Shown here: positions 1 to 5,527 of the stretch, piece after piece | Position numbering within the stretch: position 1 is the first letter of the stretch | How the letters are laid out: each line of letters opens with the position of its first letter | Assembly: GCA_016183075.1 (NCBI GenBank) | Contig: JACPFH010000025.1 | Location: 1 to 6,387, forward strand | Source: Deltaproteobacteria bacterium | GTDB lineage: Bacteria > Desulfobacterota > Binatia > UBA9968 | Length of the DNA stretch: 6,387 bases | Reading direction: 5' to 3' | Made by a program: the position numbers and the translations under genes | The notes under the pieces: model-generated | The model's input: the letters and a program-made list of their open reading frames with translations, nothing else | What the model was told of the DNA's origin: nothing | Database searches by the model: none

Positions 1-210
1 CGCAAGATCCAGCGCTTTCTCTCCCAGCCTTTCCATGTCGCCGAAGCCTTCACGGGCACCCCGGGGGTTTACGTCGAGCTCAAGGATACGATCAAAGGCT
101 TTAAGGAGATCGTCGAGGGCAAGCACGACGATATCCCGGAGCAGGCCTTTTACATGGTTGGTACGATCGAGCAGGTGCTGGAGAAGGCCAAACGATTGGC
201 GGGGGACTAA
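1..210 (+). CDS. atpD: ATP synthase F1 subunit beta, C-terminal end (5' truncated by window)
   Basis: These are the last 69 residues of the catalytic beta subunit of F1Fo ATP synthase, which makes or hydrolyses ATP on the cytoplasmic face of the membrane. The reading frame is open from base 1 and ends at TAA (208-210). The fragment opens with RKIQRFLSQPF, which in this family lies just after the DELSEED lever region. It continues with VAEAFTGTPGVYV, LKDTIKGF and IPEQAFYMVGTIEQVLEKA, all hallmarks of the C-terminal helical domain. The Walker A and B motifs lie upstream of the window. The next gene is atpC, the usual order in bacterial atp operons, although the 243-nt gap between them is unusually long. 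Identity is essentially certain from these motifs. Confidence 0.97.
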   Translation, partial: RKIQRFLSQPFHVAEAFTGTPGVYVELKDTIKGFKEIVEGKHDDIPEQAFYMVGTIEQVLEKAKRLAGD

Positions 211-448
211 AATGGTCAATAGTCAATCGTTAATGGTCAATAGTGAAGCCACGGCCAGATATACAAGAAGATTCTGCTGAAAAACCCCTGTTCACCCTTC
301 GACAATGCTCAGGGCGAACGGGAATTAGATTGATAACGTTGACGATTTTCCGTTCTGCTGAGGCCCTCGAAGCATGAGCCCGTCGAAGCATGAAAAGCTG
401 GTTTTTCAGCAGAATCAACTAATGACCATTGACCAATAACCATTGACT
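211..448. repeat. Nested inverted-repeat intergenic element (MITE/REP-like) between atpD and atpC
   Basis: Almost the whole atpD-atpC gap is one nested palindromic structure. The outer arms 221-244 and 425-448 are inverted copies matching at 21 of 24 positions. The middle arms 270-286 and 400-416 are a perfect 17-bp inverted repeat (core ATTCTGCTGAAAAACC). An imperfect inner pair lies at about 296-321 and 350-374, related to an intergenic motif of the type CTTCGACAxGCTCAGGGCGAAC that I recall from many environmental bacterial genomes. Short direct repeats are also present: 13 bp at 211-223 and 232-244 (AATGGTCAATAGT) and 11 bp at 367-377 and 383-393 (TCGAAGCATGA). No open frame of coding character is seen inside. 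The layout resembles a non-autonomous mobile element or composite REP/BIME-type repeat. It could fold into a long hairpin in the atp transcript. Mobility is inference. Confidence 0.75.
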
Positions 449-453
449 AAAAC

Positions 454-870
454 ATGGCAGAGAAAATCACGCTGAGATTGGTTACGCCGAGCCGTCTCCT
501 TCTCGATGAAGAGGTGGACGAGGTTACGGCGCCCGGCGCCTTGGGCCAGTTCGGGGTCTTGCCCAACCACATTACGTTCTTGACCCTGCTGGAGCCGGGC
601 GAGATGAGCTACAAGCAGGGCAACCGGAGATACCACCTGGCTGTCAGCGGCGGCTATGCGGAGGTGCTGGACGACGTCATGACGGTCCTCGCCGACGCCG
701 CCGAGTATTCCGATGAGATCGATGTGGAGCGGGCCCGCGGCGCCAAGGAAATAGCGGAAAAGAGGATGGCCGAGCTTGGTCCGGAGCACGAGGAATTTGC
801 TGCGGCCGAGGCTTCGCTGCGCTGGGCGCAGGCGAGGCTCGAGGTGGCAAGCCAACGTGCCCATCGGTAA
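454..870 (+). CDS. atpC: ATP synthase F1 subunit epsilon
   Basis: This is the 138-residue epsilon subunit of F1Fo ATP synthase, part of the central rotor stalk. It couples gamma rotation to the c-ring and can inhibit ATP hydrolysis. The length is typical for the family. The N-terminal beta-barrel (about residues 1-85) begins MAEKITLRLVTPSRLL and carries the signature GALGQFGVLPNH (28-39) and the LAVSGGYAEVLDD stretch. The C-terminal helical hairpin (about 88-138) includes IDVERA (89-94), which fits the I/L-D-x-x-R-A motif linked to ATP binding in some epsilon subunits. The ATG at 454 gives the standard N-terminus, but no Shine-Dalgarno sequence is visible ahead of it because the repeat element ends 5 nt upstream. 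The next gene has its best start 21 nt downstream of the stop codon. Confidence 0.97.
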   Translation: MAEKITLRLVTPSRLLLDEEVDEVTAPGALGQFGVLPNHITFLTLLEPGEMSYKQGNRRYHLAVSGGYAEVLDDVMTVLADAAEYSDEIDVERARGAKEIAEKRMAELGPEHEEFAAAEASLRWAQARLEVASQRAHR

Positions 871-878
871 AATAGGAT

Positions 879-884
879 AGGAGG
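879..884 (+). promoter_or_regulatory. Shine-Dalgarno sequence deciding the cupin gene start
   Basis: AGGAGG is a full anti-16S match. It lies 7 nt before the ATG at 892 but only 1 nt before the ATG at 886. The spacing therefore favours 892 as the real start, giving an N-terminus of MAQAAKTVRQ. Confidence 0.8.
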
Positions 885-891
885 AATGAGA

Positions 892-2022
892 ATGGCTCAA
901 GCGGCTAAGACGGTTCGCCAGATGTGGAGCAAGACCTTTACTTATGATCTCTGGATGGAGTCGATCGGGATTCCCATTCACAAGGGCTACTACATCGAGG
1001 ATCTGCGCACGCTGGAGTTGGGCTGGTGGGAGGAGCGCCAGTGCAAGGCCGCATTCTTCCAGTTGATGGGACAGGAGGGGGTGAGCTCGGCTCGCGTGAC
1101 GGAGATTGCGCCGGGCAAAAGCCTGCCGCCGTCAAAATTCGCCTTGGATGAGCTTGTGTATGTGGCGCAGGGACGGGGGCTCACCACCGTTTGGCGCAGG
1201 CAAGACAGCCCGAAGAAGAGCTTCGAATGGCAGAGCCACAGCTTGTTCCTGATTCCTCACAGCCACTATTATCAACTCAGCAACATGCAGGGTGACAAGC
1301 CGGTTCGTTTGCTCCATTACAGCTATCTCCCGCTGGCGATGTCGGCCATTCAGGACCCGGATTTCTTCTTCAATAACCCTTACGAGACTCCGGATCTGAT
1401 GTCGGGCGCGAACGGCGACTTCTACTCCGAGGCGAAGCTGATTCAGGGAGGGGCGGACGAGTTTTTGGGAATGCGCGCCTTTTGGTACGGGAATTTTTTC
1501 CCGGATATGCGCGCCTGGGACAAGCTCGATGCGAATCGCAAGCGCGGCGCCGGCGGCAAGAGCGTCTTCATCCAGTTCCCGGACTCAGAGCTGTCCGCCC
1601 ACATGTCGGTCTTTGCCGCCCAGACCTACAAGAAGGCGCACAGGCACGGGCCCGGGCGGGTCATCGTCATCCCGGCGGGGGAGGGTTATTCGATCCTGTG
1701 GGAGGAGGGGAAAGAAAAGATCGTCGTGCCGTGGCATGAGTGCAGCGTCTTCGTGCCGCCCAACCGTTGGTTTCACCAGCACTTCAACGCCGGCGGCCAG
1801 CCAGCCCGCTATCTCGCGCTACATCCGCCGATGCAGTTCCACGGCCATGCCGAAAAAGTGGAGGATCGGGCGAAGGATCAGATCGAGTATCCGAATGAAG
1901 ATCCGTGGATTCGCCAGAAGTTCGAAGGGGAGCTGGCCAAGCGGGGCCTCAAGTCTCTGATGCCGGACCAGGCCTATACGGATCCCGATTATGAATGGTC
2001 CAAGGCGATGGGGAAGCAGTAA
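892..2022 (+). CDS. Two-domain cupin protein (bicupin), function unknown
   Basis: A 376-residue soluble protein with no signal peptide or membrane segment, containing two cupin domains. Numbering is from the ATG at 892, chosen by the AGGAGG at 879; an in-frame ATG at 886 is possible. Domain 1 keeps the cupin spacing (G75, E87, G94; P122, N131), but its three metal-ligand His positions are Ser81, Phe83 and Tyr127, so it probably binds no metal. Domain 2 has H250-R-H252 and the second motif PNRWFHQHFN (290-299, His295, Asn299). These supply three His, while the usual Glu is Arg256. One degenerate and one potentially metal-binding barrel is an arrangement also known in bicupin dioxygenases such as the gentisate dioxygenase type, but no specific enzyme is recognised. 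The gene sits between atpC and a eutA homologue with only 9 nt to the latter, so a shared role with it is plausible but unproven. Confidence 0.85.
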   Translation: MAQAAKTVRQMWSKTFTYDLWMESIGIPIHKGYYIEDLRTLELGWWEERQCKAAFFQLMGQEGVSSARVTEIAPGKSLPPSKFALDELVYVAQGRGLTTVWRRQDSPKKSFEWQSHSLFLIPHSHYYQLSNMQGDKPVRLLHYSYLPLAMSAIQDPDFFFNNPYETPDLMSGANGDFYSEAKLIQGGADEFLGMRAFWYGNFFPDMRAWDKLDANRKRGAGGKSVFIQFPDSELSAHMSVFAAQTYKKAHRHGPGRVIVIPAGEGYSILWEEGKEKIVVPWHECSVFVPPNRWFHQHFNAGGQPARYLALHPPMQFHGHAEKVEDRAKDQIEYPNEDPWIRQKFEGELAKRGLKSLMPDQAYTDPDYEWSKAMGKQ

Positions 2023-2031
2023 GGCGAGGCG

Positions 2032-3561
2032 ATGCACGACGACCATGATCAGGCTCATGACCACGAGCACGGCGACCCTCTGGAGATCGGGCCGAACGAC
2101 CTCATCGAGGACATCGAAGGCCTGGAGATGTTCTCGCTCAAGAGCGTGGGCATCGATATCGGCTCTTCGACCTCCCACCTGGTCTTCTCGCATTTGACGC
2201 TCAGGCGCGAAGGGGCATCGCTCTCCGCGCGCTTTAAGGTCACCGACCGGGAAGTGCTCTACCGATCGCCGATCATGTTGACCCCGTACACCTCAGGGAC
2301 CCTGATCGACACCGATAAAGTCAAGGACTTCATTCACGAGGCCTATCGCGCGGCCGGGTTCACCTCCCAGGACATCGACACCGGGGCCGTGGTCATCACT
2401 GGCGAGGCGCTGAAAAAAGAGAACGCCAGGCCCATCGTGGAGTTTTTCGCCAAGGACTCGGGCAAGTTCATCTGCGCCTCCGCCGGCCCGAACCACGAGG
2501 CGCTGCTTGCCGCGTACGGCTCTGGCGCCGTGGAGATCTCCCGCGGCGGGAAGGCGCGCGTCCTGAATGTGGACATGGGCGGCGGGACCACGAAGTTCTC
2601 GCTTATCGAGGACGGCATCGTCACCCAGACCGCGTCGATCAACATCGGCGCCCGGCTTGTCGCTTTTGACGATGACGACGCCGTGACCCGGATCGAGGCG
2701 TCGGGCAGGGCGCTCATGAAGGAGTTGGGCTACAGGATCGAGCTGGGCAAGAAACTCAGCCCAAAGCAGAAGGAGGAATTTGCGGCGCTGATGGCCAAGC
2801 TCCTCTTTGAGCTCATCGAGGGCTGTCCGCAATCGGAGCTCGGCCGCGGTTTGATGGTCACCGAGCCGTTCCACGACTACCTCGGGCTTGACCGGATCGA
2901 CTGCATCGTTTTCTCCGGCGGGGTGTCCGAGCACATCTATGACCACGATCGCACGGCTTACGGAGACGTCGGTCCGCTCTTGGGCGAGTGCGTTCGGGAG
3001 CGGCTGAAGAAGCTTGCCAAGAAAAATCTCTTGCGGGAGCCCGCCGAGGGGATTCGCGCCACGGTGATCGGCGCCGGTGAATATACGATTCAGGCCAGCG
3101 GCAATACGAGCTATATCTCGAGCCTAGACGTTCTTCCGGTCTTCGGGCTGAAGGTGGTTCGCGCCGCGCTCAACCGGAGCGATTCCGTAGAGGGGACGCT
3201 GAAAAAAGCGCTGGCGAAGTTTGATTTGTCCCGTTTCACCTCGGGGCTTGCGCTGGCGCTCTCGCTCGATGGGACGCCCGATTACGCCTCGGTGAGAAGG
3301 GTGGCCGATGGGATCACGGCATTTTTACAAAGCTCGGATGACCCCAAGACCCCGCTCTATCTCACTTTGGATCTGGATGTGGCCAAGTCCTTGGGCGGGA
3401 TCCTCAAAGAGGAGCTCAAGCTCGGTCGCGAGGTGATCGCCGTAGACGGGATTGAAGTCGGGGATCTCGACTACGTCGATATCGGGTTCCCGATGGGGAT
3501 CACTGAAGTGATCCCGGTGACCGTTAAATCTCTGATGTTCCCGTCCAGCGGCCTCGGCTAG
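2032..3561 (+). CDS. eutA: EutA-family ethanolamine ammonia-lyase reactivating factor-like ATPase
   Basis: A 509-residue member of the EutA family. These ASKHA-fold chaperones use ATP to release damaged cobalamin from B12-dependent ethanolamine ammonia-lyase so that fresh cofactor can bind. Nucleotide-binding motifs are intact: phosphate-1 VGIDIGSSTSHLVFS (39-53), phosphate-2 VDMGGGTTKFSLI (180-192) and adenosine motif FSGGVSEHIY (294-303). ITGEALKKENAR, SAGPNHEALLA and the C-terminal DYVDIGFPM...VIPVTVKSLMFPSS also match EutA as I remember it. It is about 40 residues longer than the enterobacterial protein (about 467), mainly through an acidic N-terminal extension with five His in the first 13 residues. 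The ATG at 2032 has a modest AAGG/GAGG ribosome site. An internal ATG at 2128 would give a more standard 477-residue protein. No eutB or eutC is present, so the client enzyme is uncertain. It follows the cupin gene by 9 nt, and the EamA gene starts 15 nt after its TAG. Confidence 0.9.
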   Translation: MHDDHDQAHDHEHGDPLEIGPNDLIEDIEGLEMFSLKSVGIDIGSSTSHLVFSHLTLRREGASLSARFKVTDREVLYRSPIMLTPYTSGTLIDTDKVKDFIHEAYRAAGFTSQDIDTGAVVITGEALKKENARPIVEFFAKDSGKFICASAGPNHEALLAAYGSGAVEISRGGKARVLNVDMGGGTTKFSLIEDGIVTQTASINIGARLVAFDDDDAVTRIEASGRALMKELGYRIELGKKLSPKQKEEFAALMAKLLFELIEGCPQSELGRGLMVTEPFHDYLGLDRIDCIVFSGGVSEHIYDHDRTAYGDVGPLLGECVRERLKKLAKKNLLREPAEGIRATVIGAGEYTIQASGNTSYISSLDVLPVFGLKVVRAALNRSDSVEGTLKKALAKFDLSRFTSGLALALSLDGTPDYASVRRVADGITAFLQSSDDPKTPLYLTLDLDVAKSLGGILKEELKLGREVIAVDGIEVGDLDYVDIGFPMGITEVIPVTVKSLMFPSSGLG

Positions 3562-3576
3562 CCATGGTTACGGCCC

Positions 3577-4434
3577 ATGGCTGAGTACTTCTCCCTCCAG
3601 GCCGCTCTCTGCTTCGCCGTTTCTCACATCTTTATTCGCCGCGGCCTGGTCACCTCGGATGCGTTCACCTGCTCGTTCATCTCTCTGGGGATGACGGCAG
3701 TCACGCTTTGGCTCATGGCGCCCTTCTTCGCCTCGCTATCGAGCTTTTGGACTCCCGCCGTCGGATACTTCGTCGCCGCCGGCTTCTTCGCGCCGGCGCT
3801 CGGGCGCATCTTTACTTACATGGGGATCGAGCGGATCGGCGTGTCGCGCTCCGTGCCGGTCTCCAACTCCTCCCCATTGGTCGCTTCGATCATCGCGGTT
3901 GTGGTCGTGGGGGAGATCTGGACGGCGCTCAATTTTCTCGGCACCACGCTCGTCGTTTTGGGCGTCATCGTCCTCTCGCGCTCGGGAGCGGGGGACAGGG
4001 AGTGGCGCAGGATCGACATGATTTTTCCCATCCTGGCCTCCCTGGCCTTCGGCATCTCCGCGAACCTGCGCAAGCTCGGCTTGCTCGCGGAAAACATCCC
4101 CCATGTGGCCGCGACGGTGACGGCGACGACCGGGTTTCTCTTCGCCGTGGCGCTGCTGCAAACGCGCGGGGGTTTTCGCTCGCTCGTGCTCGCGCCCAGC
4201 GGGTGTGCGTGGTTTTTCGCCGCCGGGGTCGGCAATACGGCGGCCATGCTTTCGGTCTTTTACGCGCTAAGCCTGGGCCGGGTCGTCATCGTGGAGCCGC
4301 TGGTCGCCGCCAATCCGGCCCTTTCGATTCTTCTCTCCGCAATTTTCTTGAAAGACCTCGAGGTGATCACGCCCCGGGTGCTGCTCGGAGCGGGGTTGAC
4401 CGTGGTGGGAACGACTCTCGTTGCCGTGTCGTAA
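3577..4434 (+). CDS. EamA/DMT-superfamily membrane transporter
   Basis: A 285-residue, strongly hydrophobic protein with about ten predicted membrane helices: roughly residues 5-20, 29-52, 57-80, 93-113, 118-134, 146-164, 175-194, 211-233, 236-258 and 266-285. This is the usual size and the two-times-five-helix layout of EamA (DUF6) drug/metabolite transporters in the inner membrane. Both halves show the family pattern of a proline-containing helix before the last helix of the repeat: PVSNSSPLVASIIAVVVVGE then LNFLGTTLVVLGVIVLS, and VEPLVAANPALSILLSAIFL then LLGAGLTVVGTTLVAVS. Most characterised members export small metabolites or amino acids; the substrate here cannot be read from sequence. 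No Shine-Dalgarno sequence precedes the ATG. It lies 15 nt after the eutA stop in the same frame, so translational coupling is likely. A CATGG at 3563-3567 offers only a seven-codon alternative frame. Confidence 0.88.
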   Translation: MAEYFSLQAALCFAVSHIFIRRGLVTSDAFTCSFISLGMTAVTLWLMAPFFASLSSFWTPAVGYFVAAGFFAPALGRIFTYMGIERIGVSRSVPVSNSSPLVASIIAVVVVGEIWTALNFLGTTLVVLGVIVLSRSGAGDREWRRIDMIFPILASLAFGISANLRKLGLLAENIPHVAATVTATTGFLFAVALLQTRGGFRSLVLAPSGCAWFFAAGVGNTAAMLSVFYALSLGRVVIVEPLVAANPALSILLSAIFLKDLEVITPRVLLGAGLTVVGTTLVAVS

Positions 4435-4450
4435 TCCCCATTCTCCGCGC

Positions 4451-4479
4451 TTGACGGTAAGGGACCCTTCGAGTATAGG
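4451..4479 (+). promoter_or_regulatory. Candidate sigma70-type promoter for the ABC transporter genes
   Basis: TTGACG (4451-4456) matches the -35 consensus at 5 of 6 positions. TATAGG (4474-4479) matches the -10 at 4 of 6. The spacer is exactly 17 nt. It lies in the 94-nt gap after the EamA gene and would start transcription near 4486, about 43 nt before the GTG start of the solute-binding protein gene. No promoter of comparable quality was seen elsewhere in the window. Prediction only. Confidence 0.5.
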
Positions 4480-4505
4480 TGACCTGAGTTGGTCCTTCGC
4501 TGAAA

Positions 4506-4520
4506 CCTTAGCTAAGGAGG
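4506..4520 (+). promoter_or_regulatory. Perfect 12-bp palindrome overlapping a strong Shine-Dalgarno site
   Basis: CCTTAGCTAAGG (4506-4517) is a perfect palindrome. It overlaps AAGGAGG (4514-4520), a near-ideal ribosome binding site 8 nt before the GTG at 4529. The Shine-Dalgarno sequence decides that start. The palindrome lies downstream of the predicted promoter, where a dimeric repressor site or a small SD-masking hairpin would be possible. A regulatory role is inference; chance is not excluded. Confidence 0.45.
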
Positions 4521-4528
4521 AGATCGTC

Positions 4529-5527
4529 GTGGTCGGAACATTTTTAATCGGCCTGGGCTTTTTCCTGGCAACCTTGGGTTTGTCTGTAAACGCGTCTGCG
4601 GACGTGGCAGGCGCCAAAAAGGAAGGCAAGGTTGTGGTTTACGGTTCCCTCGAGACGAGCACCGTGAACATTCTCAAGAAAGCGTTCAAGGAGAAGTACG
4701 GTGTCGACATCGATTACTTTTGGGGCTCGTCCACCAAAGTCACGGATCGAATCACGACCGAGTTCAGGGCCGGCCGGCAGCTTTTCGATGTCACCCTCAA
4801 TCACCGGCCCCTGCTCAAGATCATGAAAAAGGAGGGGATCGTCGGAACCCTCAGCTCTCCGGCATTTAGGTTTTTCCCTGCCGAGGTCATGGATCCCGAG
4901 GTGGGACCTGCCTACCGGCATGTCATCATCGGCATTTTATACAACGAAGCCTATATTAAGGCTGAGCAGGCGCCGAAGTCCTACGAAGACATCCTGAATC
5001 CCAAGTGGAAGGGCAAGTTTGTAATGGCGGACCCGACTCGCCATACGACAACGCTTCAGTGGCTCGCCAACTTTCACAAGATCATGGGGAAGGAAAAAGC
5101 AGATAAGTTTATTAAGGGCCTGGGGGCACAGAAGCCGATTCTTGTCGACTCGATCACCCCTGCGGCACAGAAGATTCTCACCGGAGAGGTGCCCATCGGT
5201 TTCACTTTTACCAAGTACATCGTCATTTACGGCAAGGAGGGCGCCAAGCTAGACTACGTGAAGGTCGATAAGATGCTGGGTGACGGGCAGTATATGGGTA
5301 TGAGCTCCAAGCCCCCTCATCCCAACGCCGCGCAACTTTTCATCGATTTCTTCCTCTCGGAAGAGGGCATGAAGATCCTTGCCGATGTCGGCGAGACCGT
5401 GACCCGCAAGGGAGTTTATCCTGCGCTCAAAGATGCCGATAAGATCACGTTCGTCGAGTTTGATGAGCTCGACGAAAAAGGATTCGCCGAGAAGAGGCAG
5501 GAGTACCGCAAGATATTCTTCCAGTGA
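4529..5527 (+). CDS. ABC transporter extracellular solute-binding protein (Fe3+/AfuA-like class)
   Basis: A 332-residue secreted binding protein of the type-II periplasmic fold, resembling Fe3+/AfuA/FbpA-type proteins. GTG 4529 is chosen because AAGGAGG lies 8 nt upstream; a longer frame from TTG 4421 would overlap the EamA gene and bury the signal peptide. Residues 2-24 form a hydrophobic signal sequence ending in NASA, with likely cleavage before Asp25, though it lacks the usual positive N-region. The mature protein begins with the typical KEGKVVVYGSLETS strand, followed by AFKEKYGVDIDYFWGSSTKVTDRITTEFRAG and the SYEDILNPKWKGKFVMADPT hinge region seen in this class. The C-terminus has NAAQLFIDFFLSEEGMKIL. 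The adjacent Tyr-Tyr pair that binds iron in FbpA is absent; the region has Lys229-Tyr230 and Tyr234. The substrate may therefore be something other than free ferric iron. The stop overlaps the permease start. Confidence 0.9.
   Translation: MVGTFLIGLGFFLATLGLSVNASADVAGAKKEGKVVVYGSLETSTVNILKKAFKEKYGVDIDYFWGSSTKVTDRITTEFRAGRQLFDVTLNHRPLLKIMKKEGIVGTLSSPAFRFFPAEVMDPEVGPAYRHVIIGILYNEAYIKAEQAPKSYEDILNPKWKGKFVMADPTRHTTTLQWLANFHKIMGKEKADKFIKGLGAQKPILVDSITPAAQKILTGEVPIGFTFTKYIVIYGKEGAKLDYVKVDKMLGDGQYMGMSSKPPHPNAAQLFIDFFLSEEGMKILADVGETVTRKGVYPALKDADKITFVEFDELDEKGFAEKRQEYRKIFFQ

Noticed and set aside
339..368. Promoter inside the repeat element starting at TTGACG (340-345)
   Set aside because: No acceptable -10 box lies 16-18 nt downstream; the sequence there is GC-rich (GAGGCCCTC).
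211..448. CRISPR array in the atpD-atpC gap
   Set aside because: The repeats are few, of different types and mostly inverted, with no regular repeat-spacer spacing and no cas genes.
886..891. ATG 886 as the start of the cupin protein
   Set aside because: It leaves only 1 nt after AGGAGG. ATG 892 has the normal 7-nt spacing.
415..981. Minus-strand open frame of 188 codons across atpC
   Set aside because: It is antisense to the confidently identified epsilon subunit, starts inside the cupin gene and ends in the repeat element. No family resemblance is seen.
2293..2946. Minus-strand open frame of 217 codons
   Set aside because: It lies entirely inside the eutA-like gene, whose protein matches its family along its length. 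The antisense frame has Arg/Gly/Pro/Ala-rich composition and no recognisable domain, as expected from GC-rich shadow frames.
3708..4454. Plus-strand 248-codon frame overlapping the EamA gene
   Set aside because: It is a frame-shifted shadow rich in Arg, Gly and Ala. The other frame gives a coherent ten-helix transporter.
4461..4495. GGACC/GGTCC inverted pair as a terminator for the EamA gene
   Set aside because: The stem is only 5 bp with a 24-nt loop and no following T run. It also spans the predicted promoter.
4421..4528. TTG 4421 as the start of the solute-binding protein
   Set aside because: It would overlap the EamA gene, add a charged stretch before the signal peptide and ignore the strong AAGGAGG before GTG 4529.
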